Shown here one piece after another: positions 1 to 9,269 of a DNA stretch of 56,811 nucleotides (the stretch's first letter is position 1; each line of letters starts with the position of its first letter). The translations under genes and the position numbers were made by a program. The notes beneath the pieces are model-generated. The model ran no database searches, was not told the DNA's origin, and worked only from the letters and a program-made list of their open reading frames with translations. The DNA is taken from positions 838,941-895,751 of the forward strand of contig NZ_JAEMXM010000001.1 in NCBI RefSeq assembly GCF_016482785.1, given 5' to 3'. The DNA is from Paenibacillus alkalitolerans. Lineage in GTDB: Bacteria; Bacillota; Bacilli; Paenibacillales; YIM-B00363.

Positions 1-690
1 GCCGACGAGATGATTCGCATCGACACTTTTGAAATAAGCGGCCATTTCGCTGACCCAACTGTCGGTGGATGGAAGCTCATTGCCGAGCTGCCAAGCCATT
101 ATCGCTTTATCGTTCTTATACTGCACGTTCGTATAGGTATTGGTGCGGTTAACGACATAATTGATAAAGTCTTTGAAATCCTGCTTGATTACCGGATCGC
201 TCCAGAAATCGCTGGCGCTCTTGCCGCGGAAAGCCGCCCAATCGGCTATACCGCCAACGTAGTTGTACTGGTCCACGAAAGGAACGATCAACCGCACATT
301 GTATTGATTCGCCAATTGAAGAACCTTGTCAATCAGCTTAAAGGCGCTTTCGTTGTAGTTTCCGGGTCCCATCACATGACGATAAGTGCCTTCGGGGTCG
401 CTGCTCATCTTCACCTCGAAAGGATACAAGCGGATAACGTTAATACCCGACACGCTGGCAGCCCGAATCGCATCCTCGATCTCCGTCGGATCCATCCATG
501 CCCTGCCAAGATAAGGAACGTTCGTACCGATAAAGCGAAACTCTGACGTACCATCCATGAATTTGTCCACATTACGCGTAATAAAATTCGTGAATCCAGC
601 CTGCGCCTGTCCCGGACTGAAGGACAAAAAAACGGAAACGAGCATCAAGACAACGCAGAACATGCTTGCAAATCTCATCTGTTCTCTCAT
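1..690 (-). CDS. Secreted GH5-type glycoside hydrolase, 3' end cut off
   Basis: Only the first 230 codons are inside the window; the gene runs off the left edge. It starts at ATG 690 behind a GGGAGG ribosome site. Residues 1-31 form a signal peptide ending in an AQA-type cleavage region, so the enzyme is secreted. The mature part resembles the (beta/alpha)8 barrel of family 5 endoglycanases (cellulases and mannanases): an early FIGTNVPYLGR-like strand, INVIRLYPF, and LGNEL with Glu205 as the likely acid/base. The nucleophile Glu would lie in the missing part. Substrate (mannan, cellulose or xyloglucan) cannot be decided. Three catabolite-repression-like motifs lie upstream, so glucose repression is likely. 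It would act outside the cell and supply oligosaccharides for the importers further right. Confidence 0.85.
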   Translation of the reverse strand, partial: MREQMRFASMFCVVLMLVSVFLSFSPGQAQAGFTNFITRNVDKFMDGTSEFRFIGTNVPYLGRAWMDPTEIEDAIRAASVSGINVIRLYPFEVKMSSDPEGTYRHVMGPGNYNESAFKLIDKVLQLANQYNVRLIVPFVDQYNYVGGIADWAAFRGKSASDFWSDPVIKQDFKDFINYVVNRTNTYTNVQYKNDKAIMAWQLGNELPSTDSWVSEMAAYFKSVDANHLVG

Positions 691-710
691 AGGTGTACCT
701 CCCTATATAT

Positions 711-724
711 CGAAAACGCTTTCA
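711..724. promoter_or_regulatory. cre-like site (CcpA), GH5 leader
   Basis: CGAAAACGCTTTCA differs by one base from the palindromic cre consensus TGAAAACGCTTTCA. It lies between the promoter region and the start of the GH5 gene, a position typical of roadblock repression. Assignment to CcpA is by motif only; a LacI-type local repressor could use the same sequence. Confidence 0.5.
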
Positions 725-788
725 AAAGACGCGTTTTCACGGTGAAAATCTTGTCCCTCCTTCCTTCACCATTTTACGACCCCCGACA

Positions 789-802
789 TGAAAGCGCATT
801 CA
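789..802. promoter_or_regulatory. cre-like site (CcpA), GH5 upstream region
   Basis: TGAAAGCGCATTCA fits the degenerate cre pattern TGNAANCGNNNNCA. It is the second of three such motifs upstream of the GH5 gene. Confidence 0.45.
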
Positions 803-908
803 TTAACGATGTTAAATATAACACGATGCCCGCATTTAAAATAGAAACATTTTTAGGGAGTTTATAGAACGATTTTTGGAAAAATCGAAGGCTCGGACTC
901 CTCCTTAA

Positions 909-922
909 TGGAAGCGCTTGCA
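909..922. promoter_or_regulatory. cre-like site (CcpA), distal to GH5
   Basis: TGGAAGCGCTTGCA matches the cre consensus at every conserved position. It lies about 220 bp upstream of the GH5 start. The stretch between it and the GH5 start also holds a perfect inverted repeat CGATTTTT-gg-AAAAATCG at 870-887 and another (TTTTCAC-g-GTGAAAA) at 734-748. No convincing sigma-A promoter was picked out in 691-1009. Confidence 0.5.
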
Positions 923-1009
923 ATATTATTCTATTCAGTAAAAATAAATACAGTTCTTGATTTCCAATTTTTTTCTTACCACTTGTCCGTCACACTTTTA
1001 AATTGCAAT

Positions 1010-1036
1010 AGGCCCCAGGATAGTATCCTGAGGCCT
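1010..1036 (-). terminator. Intrinsic terminator of the nuclease gene
   Basis: A 12-base inverted repeat (AGGCCCCAGGAT / ATCCTGAGGCCT, one mismatch) with a 3-base loop sits 21 bp past the nuclease stop. An AT-rich tail follows on the minus strand. Confidence 0.7.
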
Positions 1037-1057
1037 TCTTTGTCAAGTCCGTATAGT

Positions 1058-2734
1058 TTAGAAATCTGCACGAATCGGATCGTGGTCGGAAACATGAAGC
1101 GGGGTAGAGGCGTCAGTTTCCAGCGAATAAGGATGATCCGGATTGATCTTCGCCGAATCTGTCCCGGTTGCTTGAGTCTTCAACGCGCCTCCAACCAGCA
1201 GATGGTCAAGGAATTGAGCTCGGCCGGTATAGATGTAACTGAATGCCCGGTCGGACGGAATGTTCTGTACGAGATTTGTCAAGTTGGCGTTCGTTTGCAG
1301 AATGGCAAGGACGTTTTCTTCCGGGAAAGAATTCAGGTCGCCGAGAACGATGACATCGTAACCATTGGACGCTTCGGCATTCGCAACATTCGCAACATAT
1401 TCAGCCTGCGCTTCCCGGCACGATTGGAACTCTTTATTTTCCGGATCGTCCCCGCCGCGGGATTTAAAGTGATTGTTGATTAATGCGATCTTCTGTCCGG
1501 CCGCGGTTTGCACGCGCAGCACAAGTGGCGGACGGCTGAATAACAGATTGGTGTTGGAGGGTCCGCAGCCTTCAAGCGTCGTTGTGGCATCCTTGCCTTT
1601 CTGTTCGACGCTGAGCACAGTCGTGCCCTCTTTTACCAAATAGGCGTTATCGATACCGCGCTCGTCACTGCCTTCAATCAGATAAGCTGTGTAATTCGGT
1701 CCTCCGTCACTTGCAATCTTCGATGCCAACGCGTTAAGCACTTCGATTTTTTCCACTTCCTGCACTGCCGCAACATCGGGTGAACCGATGGAATTGCGGA
1801 TGGCCAAAGAAAGCTTCGCCGTTTTCGTATCAAACTGCTGCTGCGTCACTTTCGTGCCCGGGTCGCCGGGAGACACTTCGGAACCGACGGCAAAGTAGTT
1901 TTCCACGTTGAAGGTGGCGGTCGTAAACTGGCTGCTGCTATCGGCGGAAAGCGAGTTTTGCGTGTTTCCGGTGTCCGATACGGAAGCCGTGCCCGTATTC
2001 ATCAGAAGTCCGTATGCCCCGAAGCTGTAAGTAAGCGGTCCCGCAGGATCTCCGCTGATCGTGTCGAACGTGGAAGCGTCAGTGAATACGTTGCCGAACA
2101 CATCGTCGAACTTGAACAGCGGCGTCTTCGTATCGGTTCGGGCGACACGGGATGCCGTGCTGCCGGGAACGACGAACGTCTCATTGTACTTGTTGGTTCC
2201 GGCCACAACCGTTGCCGATTTGACGAATACGCGCATTCCTTCGAGGGATTCCAGATTGCTGTAAGTCATGGATGCCGTAATTTCCGCAGCCGCGGGCACT
2301 GTTCCTGTTCCAAGCTTAGTAATCTCGGCTTTTGCGTTGATTTCCGTCAGCCCGTAGTATTCTTGAACATAACCTTTCTGCCTGACGATATCTCCGATTT
2401 TTATATTTCCTACACCATTGCTTTTATAAACGAAAATACCTTCCGAAGTGGCGGGGTCGCTGTCGGGGGTGGTGTCCTGAATCCAATATCCCTTTGCCTC
2501 AACAGCGTACACCGTACCGCAAGTCGTTACCGATTTTCCGACCAGCGGCGATTCGGCGCCGCTTCCTTGAATTTGATTAATTTCATGTGTGACCTGGGAA
2601 TCGTTGATACCGGAACATTTTCCCGTTGAAGCTTCAGCGTTGGGCAAATGTGCGGCAGAAAGGGCGACACCAGCCGATATTGCCAAAATAAGAGAAACAT
2701 TCGCGGCTTTTTTGCTCAGCAGACGAAATCTCAT
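1058..2734 (-). CDS. Secreted ExeM/NucH-type endonuclease
   Basis: This 558-residue protein starts at ATG 2734 behind GAGGAGG. Residues 1-36 are a Sec signal peptide ending near AEA. Residues 40-260 resemble the OB-fold region of extracellular nucleases (CGTVYAVEAKGYWIQD, IGDIVRQKGYVQEY). Residues 270-558 are an endonuclease/exonuclease/phosphatase domain with its metal and catalytic motifs: TATFNVENYF, AAVQEVE, NNHFKSRGGDD, GDLNSFP and the terminal SDHDP. It should cut extracellular DNA or RNA. It is divergent from the phospholipase D gene, and the shared region carries 11-bp-spaced PhoP-like hexamers on both strands, which suggests use of nucleic acids as a phosphate source. Family assignment is firm; substrate is inferred. 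Confidence 0.9.
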   Translation of the reverse strand: MRFRLLSKKAANVSLILAISAGVALSAAHLPNAEASTGKCSGINDSQVTHEINQIQGSGAESPLVGKSVTTCGTVYAVEAKGYWIQDTTPDSDPATSEGIFVYKSNGVGNIKIGDIVRQKGYVQEYYGLTEINAKAEITKLGTGTVPAAAEITASMTYSNLESLEGMRVFVKSATVVAGTNKYNETFVVPGSTASRVARTDTKTPLFKFDDVFGNVFTDASTFDTISGDPAGPLTYSFGAYGLLMNTGTASVSDTGNTQNSLSADSSSQFTTATFNVENYFAVGSEVSPGDPGTKVTQQQFDTKTAKLSLAIRNSIGSPDVAAVQEVEKIEVLNALASKIASDGGPNYTAYLIEGSDERGIDNAYLVKEGTTVLSVEQKGKDATTTLEGCGPSNTNLLFSRPPLVLRVQTAAGQKIALINNHFKSRGGDDPENKEFQSCREAQAEYVANVANAEASNGYDVIVLGDLNSFPEENVLAILQTNANLTNLVQNIPSDRAFSYIYTGRAQFLDHLLVGGALKTQATGTDSAKINPDHPYSLETDASTPLHVSDHDPIRADF

Positions 2735-2842
2735 ACTTATAAATTACCTCCTCTATAAGAAGAAATTTTTTTGCAGATTTCCTGACAGCCAGCTTGTCAA
2801 TACATTTATATCAATAATAGCGTAGTGCTTTGGTTATCCCGA

Positions 2843-2870
2843 TGTAAAAACTGGATTGAGATTTTGTGAA
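2843..2870 (-). promoter_or_regulatory. PhoP-box-like repeats before the nuclease gene
   Basis: Read on the minus strand, the hexamers TTCACA, TCAATC and TTTACA occur with exactly 5-base spacers (plus-strand starts 2865, 2854, 2843). The outer two match the Bacillus PhoP half-site TT(A/C/T)A(C/T)A at all six positions. They lie about 110-135 bp upstream of the nuclease start. Confidence 0.5.
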
Positions 2871-2916
2871 AACTTCCGCTATTGCCGTCTTAAATGAAAG
2901 TATTCTTCCATAAAAC

Positions 2917-2944
2917 TTAACTTGCATTTAACTGCCTTCTTACA
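2917..2944 (+). promoter_or_regulatory. PhoP-box-like repeats before the PLD gene
   Basis: TTAACT, TTAACT and CTTACA begin at 2917, 2928 and 2939. This is exact 11-bp periodicity, with five of six matches to the PhoP half-site each. The array faces the lamin-tail/phospholipase D gene and lies 60-90 bp before its start. Confidence 0.5.
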
Positions 2945-3003
2945 TTCAAACCTCATGATTAATCTTTGTGCAGCCATCATTAATATTCGAGGAGGAATCA
3001 TGA

Positions 3004-5274
3004 ATGAAGAAGTTTATAAATATCATGCTATCACTGTTCATCGCATTATCCGTCGTCATGCCGTCAAGCTACCAACCGGCAGAGGCGGCGGCGGACCACG
3101 TTCTGATTACGGAAGTGTACTACGATACGAATCTGTCCTATGAACCTGAAGAGTACATAGCCATAACGAATCCGACCGGTGCCGCAGTTGATATTTCTGG
3201 TTGGGTCATTACTAACCTCGGCGACTCCATGTCGTTCCCAAGCAGGACCTCTATTGCTGCCGGAGAGACGATGTATATCACCAAGGACGCTTGCAGATTT
3301 AAGGAACAAATCGTGGCCATTACACCGAATTTCGAATACGGCGCGGACTGTGACGCGAATGTTCCGCAAATGGCCGGAAGCGTAAGTGCCTTTTCGAATA
3401 CGGGAGATGAGGTCCTTCTAAAGAACGGCAATAACGTTGTTGATTCGGTTATTTATGGAAGCTCCACGCACTCCGGCAGCGGCTGGTCCGGTTCCCCTGT
3501 TGCGGACGTATCTGAAGGTGTCATTCTTGTGAGGGACCGTACGGAATCGGCGGGCGCTTGGGAAGATACGGATTCGGCAGCGGATTTTAACGATTTAAGA
3601 GTATATCAGGCGGGCCAGTCGCGGTTCCCCGCTCCCAGCTTCACGTTCAACGGTAATGTCACCGCTTATACCTCTCCCGATTCCAGCTACTCCGAGCTCA
3701 CCGATTTAATGAACAATGCTGTAACTTCCATCGATTTGAACCTGTATGAATTCCACAATACTTATTTGCTGGATACCCTATTGAATGCAATCGGTCGGGG
3801 AGTCAAAGTGCGCGCATTTTTCGAAGGGCAGCCTGTCGGCGGACTGACGGATCAATCCAAATATGTTTCGAAAAAAATCGTCGATGCCGGCGGACAAGTG
3901 CGCTATATTATCAATAACGAAACGGAAGAACGTTTTAAGCGCTATCGCTTCGACCATGCCAAGTATGCGATCGTGGATGGAATGAAAGTGTTTTTGCAAA
4001 GCGAAAACTGGAAAAGCACCGGAGTTCCCACAACGAATACGTACGGAAACCGCGGATGGGGAATTATTATCGATAACGCGGACTTCGCCAATTATGTAAA
4101 AAATGTGTTTGACGGCGATTGGAACACAGGCTTCAGAGACAGTTTCCCGTATACTCCGGGCACGGCATGGGGAGAACCGGTCAGCGGATTCGTCCCGGAT
4201 GCCGCAAATCCCAGCGGTTCATATCCGGTGCCTTTCACCAATCAGACGTATACCGGCACCTTTACAATCACGCCTGTCTTTGCGCCAGATTCCGCTTTCC
4301 TGAAAGAAAAAGCGATTATCGGCATGATCCGCGGCGCACAGAGCGAACTGCTGGTGGAACAGTTATATATCCATAAACATTGGGGTTCTTCTGCGAGCGG
4401 CTCTCCGGAAACCGATCCGAACATCTATTTGGAAGAAGTGATCGACGCCGGACGGCGCGGGGTGAAAGTACGCGTTCTGCTCGATTCCGCTTTCCTTGAT
4501 CCGAACGATAGCCGCGACAATCAATACACGGTCGATTATATCAATGGTATTGCTGCCAACGAAGGTCTGGATATGGAAGCAAAGCTGGCCGATCTGAGCG
4601 TGCTCAAATTGGAGAAAATCCATAACAAAGGGATGATCGCCGACAATAAAGTGCTCGTTTCCAGCATCAACTGGTCCGAAAACAGCCCTACCAACAACCG
4701 GGAAGCCGGTGTCGTCGTGGAAAATACCGATGTCGCCAATTACTATAAGCAAGTATTCTGGTGGGATTATACGGGCGGAACTTCAACACAGGACCCGCAA
4801 GGCGGCTCGGGCGAGGGAACTTCCGGCAAGCTTCTGCTTTCGGAAGTGTACTACGATACTGCAGGAGATGACAACGTTGAAGAGTATGTGGAAATCTATA
4901 ACGGTACCGGCTCGACCGTCGACCTGAGCGGATATAAGTTGAGCGACAATGCGGGAACATTCACTCTTCCGTCAGGAACGTCGATTGCAGCCGGACAACG
5001 TCTGGTGGTCGCAAGAGATACGGAAGGATTCAAAGCTCTGTTCGGATTCGAACCCGATGTTAGCGGAATGACGCTTGCCCTCAGCAACAGCGGGGATCAG
5101 GTCATCTTGAAAGATTCAACCGAAACGGAACTTGATTTTGCTGCCTACGAAGGATATGTGAGCGGATGGACGCTCAGCGCCTCTACTGGCAAAGTCATTT
5201 ATCGCGCGGATGTTGCGACGGACAGCGACACGGTGAATGACTGGTCGGTCGGCAACCCTAGTCCGAAGCAATAA
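3004..5274 (+). CDS. Secreted phospholipase D-like protein with two lamin-tail domains
   Basis: This 756-residue protein starts at ATG 3004, nine bases after AGGAGG; the ATG at 3000 is out of frame. Residues 1-29 are a signal peptide. A lamin-tail domain follows (about 30-205: EVYYDTN, EEYIAITN, VDISGWVI, NTGDEVLLK). Two phospholipase D halves carry complete HKD motifs, HAKYAIVD (His318) and HNKGMIAD (His540). A second lamin-tail copy closes the protein (about 610-755: EVYYDTAGDD, VDLSGYKLSDN, NSGDQVILK). The PLD superfamily includes phospholipases and nucleases, so the substrate is open. Lamin-tail domains probably bind polymer or surface. The divergent nuclease and the PhoP-like boxes favour phosphodiester scavenging outside the cell. 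Confidence 0.88.
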   Translation: MKKFINIMLSLFIALSVVMPSSYQPAEAAADHVLITEVYYDTNLSYEPEEYIAITNPTGAAVDISGWVITNLGDSMSFPSRTSIAAGETMYITKDACRFKEQIVAITPNFEYGADCDANVPQMAGSVSAFSNTGDEVLLKNGNNVVDSVIYGSSTHSGSGWSGSPVADVSEGVILVRDRTESAGAWEDTDSAADFNDLRVYQAGQSRFPAPSFTFNGNVTAYTSPDSSYSELTDLMNNAVTSIDLNLYEFHNTYLLDTLLNAIGRGVKVRAFFEGQPVGGLTDQSKYVSKKIVDAGGQVRYIINNETEERFKRYRFDHAKYAIVDGMKVFLQSENWKSTGVPTTNTYGNRGWGIIIDNADFANYVKNVFDGDWNTGFRDSFPYTPGTAWGEPVSGFVPDAANPSGSYPVPFTNQTYTGTFTITPVFAPDSAFLKEKAIIGMIRGAQSELLVEQLYIHKHWGSSASGSPETDPNIYLEEVIDAGRRGVKVRVLLDSAFLDPNDSRDNQYTVDYINGIAANEGLDMEAKLADLSVLKLEKIHNKGMIADNKVLVSSINWSENSPTNNREAGVVVENTDVANYYKQVFWWDYTGGTSTQDPQGGSGEGTSGKLLLSEVYYDTAGDDNVEEYVEIYNGTGSTVDLSGYKLSDNAGTFTLPSGTSIAAGQRLVVARDTEGFKALFGFEPDVSGMTLALSNSGDQVILKDSTETELDFAAYEGYVSGWTLSASTGKVIYRADVATDSDTVNDWSVGNPSPKQ

Positions 5275-5286
5275 TCGACAACAAAT

Positions 5287-5332
5287 GGGGCTATCCCTTC
5301 AGTCACCTTCCGATGACTTTCGGGACAGCCCC
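5287..5332. terminator. Bidirectional terminator between PLD and protease genes
   Basis: GGGGCTATCCC and GGGACAGCCCC form a stem with one mismatch between two convergent genes that end at 5274 and 5347. T-rich bases follow on both strands. Confidence 0.6.
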
Positions 5333-5346
5333 TTCGTTAGAACTGC

Positions 5347-7527
5347 TTATCGATTGTAATCAATCACGTACAAATACGGAATGCGGATATCACCGGCTTC
5401 GGAAGTTACGGTGATGTACCCCCGCACAAGCTCGGGTGTCCCGGTTTGTGCGTTTCGGTTCGCCACTGTTACGATAATGTCGGAGCTCGCGCCCGGTTCA
5501 AGCATGATGCTCTCTTCGCTTACTTGCACATTGGAGTCGCCTTGAATTTGATAAACCTGCGCCTCATCGGTCGGATTGGTCAAGGTAACTACCATTTCAT
5601 ACGTAAAGTTGCCCACCGGCCTGACCAATCCGAAGCTGAGCGACGAGGGGAAAGCCATCGCCGCAGGATTCGTCGCGCGTTCGAGATCGATGATGCCCGC
5701 CCCCACCTTCAAAGGATCGATTGCATCTACGCCAAGCACGCTGCCGGTTGCATCAACCGCCGTGCCCATCAGCGCCGCTTTCACTTCGTCAGGTCCCCAT
5801 TCGAAATTGTGCTTCCTGCTGTTGGCAAGAAGCAGAGCTGCGGAACCTGCAACGTGAGGCGCCGCCATGGAAGTGCCTTGATACATCTCGTAACCGCCGC
5901 CTACCACGGATGAATATATATTTACCCCTGGTGCGGCAACATCGGGCTTCAGCGTATAATTCGGCGTCGGTCCCCAAGAAGTAAAGTCTGCGACCAAGTT
6001 GGGCTCAACGTTCTCTTCGCTTGGAGGATAAGTAATGGTAACCGTATGGTCTTGCGCGTCGCTCAATTCGCTTAATAATGCGCCGGCATCCTTGCCGATC
6101 ATGACGGCGGGAATCGTCGCCCCGTCGCTGGACATCGGGATCGGAGCGGCATTGACGTTCTGATAAATAACGACTGCGGTTGCGCCCGCGGCCGCCGCAT
6201 TATTAATCTTGGTTGTAAAAGTGCAAGATCCTCGTTGAATAAGTGCGATTTTGCCGGCAAGCGGCGTATCCGAAATCGGAGTACAAGCCAAGCTGTCACC
6301 GCCTGCGTACTTGGACCATACATCCAATTCGCCGGTTATCGGTTCCGTTACTTTGCCGCCGTCGGTTCCCGTAGTGGCTAACGTGCGGCCTCCTTCCAAT
6401 GCGGCATTCTCCAGGAACATTGCAAATGTATGGCTGTTTGTCGTAGCGGCTACGGTAATGACCTTGTCCGCCGTACCGGGAGATCCGACGGTGTAGTTGC
6501 CCGGTCCTTCGTTCCCCGCCGATATGACGACAACAACGCCGGCTTCCGTCGCCGCGTTAACCGTCATATCAAGCAGATCGGCGCCTTTGTGCGGAGTACC
6601 TCCGAGGCTCAAGTTCAGCACGTCCATTCCGTCGGCCACCGCTTCTTCTACCGCTTTAGCAATAAAGAGGCTCTTGGCGCTGTCTACATCGCCGGGGAAT
6701 ACGTTATAATTGCCCAAATACGCCCCCGGAGCGACACCGCTTAACGGAGAGTTGCCCAGCGTCGGCATCGTTCCGGCTTTACCGGCCACCGTCCCGGCTA
6801 CATGCGTGCCGTGGCTCTCGACGGCTTGCGCGGTTTGCCAAGGGTCTTGATGAAACACTTTCGCTACAATTACTTTATTCGATGTGAATCTTTCATCGCC
6901 TTTAGGGAATCCTTCCGGCATTTCCATTCCGGCATTCGGCTGAAGGAATGGGTGAGCTTGATCGATACCGCTGTCGATGACCCCCACTTTGATTCCGGCC
7001 CCGGCATCGGCTTGCCCGCCGAGAGCTTCCCACAGCGGAGGCGCGTCAATCAAGCCCGTACTTCTGCTCATTGTCTTGCGGTATGTCTTGCTGTACCCGG
7101 TTTCCACCGCGCCCGGTCCCGCTTTGATGTCGTTGAGCGAAGCTCCGTTCAGCTTCAAGCCGAGACCGTTATAAGTAACGCTATACTCGGTTACCACCTG
7201 AACTTGCGGAAGATGCTTCGCAAGCCACTTCTTGTAATTGTCCCTCTGTGCCTCCAATCGGTTCCCGTATTTCTTGGCAGCCGGAGACGTTAAGTTTATC
7301 TTTTGCCCTTTGCTCGGTTTTGTTTTCTCATAGCCGTTAACTGTTCCATCATAGGATGCGATAGGAGGATCGGAAAAACGGACATAAGCGTACTCGGCAT
7401 CTTGTTGGCCGGCCGGCTGCGGTTCGTCTGTTACGTTGACCATTCCTAATGCAGGATTAACAGCCGTCAGAAGGAGCAGCATGGCAACAATAATGCCAAT
7501 AATGCTCCTATACCTGCGCAGATTCAT
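5347..7527 (-). CDS. Secreted subtilisin-family (S8) serine protease with PA domain, Vpr-like
   Basis: This 726-residue preproprotein starts at ATG 7527 behind GGAGGG. It has a signal peptide (1-30), an I9-type propeptide (about 45-130), then a subtilisin domain with the triad Asp185 (GVIDSGID), His239 (SHGTHVAG) and Ser553 (GTSMAAPH). A protease-associated domain (about 385-480, LIQRGSCTFTTK, PAVMIGKDAG) is inserted between His and Ser, as in Bacillus Vpr. The last 110 residues resemble an Fn3-like C-terminal domain. It acts outside the cell to supply peptides or process other secreted proteins. It stands alone, convergent with the PLD gene; no PhoP-like repeat was seen before it. Confidence 0.92.
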   Translation of the reverse strand: MNLRRYRSIIGIIVAMLLLLTAVNPALGMVNVTDEPQPAGQQDAEYAYVRFSDPPIASYDGTVNGYEKTKPSKGQKINLTSPAAKKYGNRLEAQRDNYKKWLAKHLPQVQVVTEYSVTYNGLGLKLNGASLNDIKAGPGAVETGYSKTYRKTMSRSTGLIDAPPLWEALGGQADAGAGIKVGVIDSGIDQAHPFLQPNAGMEMPEGFPKGDERFTSNKVIVAKVFHQDPWQTAQAVESHGTHVAGTVAGKAGTMPTLGNSPLSGVAPGAYLGNYNVFPGDVDSAKSLFIAKAVEEAVADGMDVLNLSLGGTPHKGADLLDMTVNAATEAGVVVVISAGNEGPGNYTVGSPGTADKVITVAATTNSHTFAMFLENAALEGGRTLATTGTDGGKVTEPITGELDVWSKYAGGDSLACTPISDTPLAGKIALIQRGSCTFTTKINNAAAAGATAVVIYQNVNAAPIPMSSDGATIPAVMIGKDAGALLSELSDAQDHTVTITYPPSEENVEPNLVADFTSWGPTPNYTLKPDVAAPGVNIYSSVVGGGYEMYQGTSMAAPHVAGSAALLLANSRKHNFEWGPDEVKAALMGTAVDATGSVLGVDAIDPLKVGAGIIDLERATNPAAMAFPSSLSFGLVRPVGNFTYEMVVTLTNPTDEAQVYQIQGDSNVQVSEESIMLEPGASSDIIVTVANRNAQTGTPELVRGYITVTSEAGDIRIPYLYVIDYNR

Positions 7528-7746
7528 AATACATCCCTCCGTTGATCGAAAATATGATGAGAAGATTCATTCTCTCCTTTCGACCAACGGTAATTTAAAT
7601 CCTGCCCGCATTGTGGCATTCGACAAAGGTTCTTATAAATCGTCTGTAATTGACAAAATTCGCAGTTTGGCTAGGTATTTTCGGTCATCCTGATAAGCCG
7701 CTCCTCATTCATTGGTCACGGTTTCCAAGACGGGAGGTTCACTTTT

Positions 7747-9030
7747 TTACAGCGCATTATTAACCTTTGCGGAGTTTGCCGGGGTATTTCCCTGATCGAT
7801 TGCAGGCATGATTTGAAACAACCGGACATAAAGAACGGCGCTGATCACCGTACAAAGCAATATGAAGCCAAACACCAAGATCGGCGGCATCCAGGCGGAA
7901 AGAACAACGGTGACCGGGGCGATAAGCCGCCCGATGGAAAATTGAAGATTTGAAGCTGCCATGTACCGGCCTCTGGCATCCGCCGGCGCATACTTGCTGA
8001 CGAAGCTTTGCATTACCGGCGAACGCATGAACTCGCCGACCGTTAAAATGATCATAAATGCAAATAGCAGCCACACGTTCGTCGTTAGTCCCACCATAAA
8101 CATGCCTGATCCAAAAAGTACAGCCGATAGGATCAAAATATTTCGTTCGCTCCAATGCTCAAGCCATTTCGTAACCGGCAATACGAACAACACGAACAAG
8201 AGACCGTTTAACCCCATCATCCACCCGAACACTTCAACGCTGCTTAAATTGAACGACCACTCCTTCCATGAGAGCAGCGTTTGTGCGGGAACGTAATCAC
8301 TCACATAAACGGCCAAATAGAGGTCCAACTGCATGAATGCGATCATGACGAAGATGCCGGCCGCGATATAGAGGGCAAATACTTTGTCGCGGAAAATGAG
8401 CGCGTAACTATTCCATTGATCCTTAATTGCCGGGAGTATGGCGTTTGTTTGTTCCGTTCCGTCAGCCGGTCTCGGTCTTGTTTCCCGAATAATGAAATAG
8501 ATTGCGCTGGAATAGAACAACATGACGAGCGTACAGGTCCAAAGCAGTCCGGTCCGGTAATGAAAGAAAAACACCGATCCCAATGCCGGCCCCAATACCG
8601 CCCCGACATTCATTGCCGTAACGAAAGTGGCGAATACTTTCCGCCGATCCTTCTCCGGAGTAAGATCGGCGACCATCGCGGAACTCGCCGGCCCGTAAAT
8701 CGATCCCGCAAGACCGATGCCGATAAACGCGAGATAGTCGAACCAATGGGAGTTAGAGAATGCGAATACCGCAAACATTCCTGTTTTCAGGAACGCTCCG
8801 AACAGCATAGCGGGGCGCCTGCCGAACCGGTCGGATACATAACCGCCAAGCATGCCGCCGATCATGCCGATGAGCGGCGGCACGCTCATCAGTATCCCGG
8901 CCGTTTCTTTGCCCATCGCATCGCTGAAGTAGAGTGCAATGAAGGGAAAATACATCCAGAACAATAAGTTGAAGAGCGTCTCTCCGATCAGCCTGATTTT
9001 TAAGTTCATATCCCAGGAAATCCACTGCAA
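7747..9030 (-). CDS. MFS transporter, 12-TM drug-exporter type
   Basis: The best start is TTG at 9030: AGGAGGG lies 8 bases upstream, whereas the longer frame opening at ATG 9126 has a polar N-terminus and no ribosome site. This gives 427 residues. About twelve hydrophobic helices and the MFS loop 2-3 motif GGYVSDRFGRRPAMLFGA are visible, with TPEKDRRKVFATF in a later loop. The protein resembles multidrug or sugar exporters of the YfiS/MdtG type; the substrate is unknown. No terminator was recognised in the 219 bp before the protease gene downstream, though that stretch is A+T rich. Neighbours do not suggest a specific role. Confidence 0.85.
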   Translation of the reverse strand: MQWISWDMNLKIRLIGETLFNLLFWMYFPFIALYFSDAMGKETAGILMSVPPLIGMIGGMLGGYVSDRFGRRPAMLFGAFLKTGMFAVFAFSNSHWFDYLAFIGIGLAGSIYGPASSAMVADLTPEKDRRKVFATFVTAMNVGAVLGPALGSVFFFHYRTGLLWTCTLVMLFYSSAIYFIIRETRPRPADGTEQTNAILPAIKDQWNSYALIFRDKVFALYIAAGIFVMIAFMQLDLYLAVYVSDYVPAQTLLSWKEWSFNLSSVEVFGWMMGLNGLLFVLFVLPVTKWLEHWSERNILILSAVLFGSGMFMVGLTTNVWLLFAFMIILTVGEFMRSPVMQSFVSKYAPADARGRYMAASNLQFSIGRLIAPVTVVLSAWMPPILVFGFILLCTVISAVLYVRLFQIMPAIDQGNTPANSAKVNNAL

Positions 9031-9227
9031 AGAGGGTTCCCTCCTAATCGAAATACATAATTTCCCGGCCGGGTATACCCACTTTAAATGATCTTTCGAA
9101 AAAGATATAGACTTATAATGAACCATGTTTTATACTAATATCATAAGGGCTAAGAATACAGCCTCCTGCTTAAGATACGTCATTTTTCGGGAGCGGCACG
9201 ATATGTGACGCTTTTTTATTGCGAAAA

Positions 9228-9266
9228 AAGAGAGCTGTCCCGCAATTTTTATGGGATAGCTCTCTT
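9228..9266 (-). terminator. Terminator of the phytase-like gene
   Basis: AAGAGAGCTGTCCC and GGGATAGCTCTCTT pair across an AT-rich loop, directly past the stop at 9270. Confidence 0.75.
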
Positions 9267-9269
9267 CTA

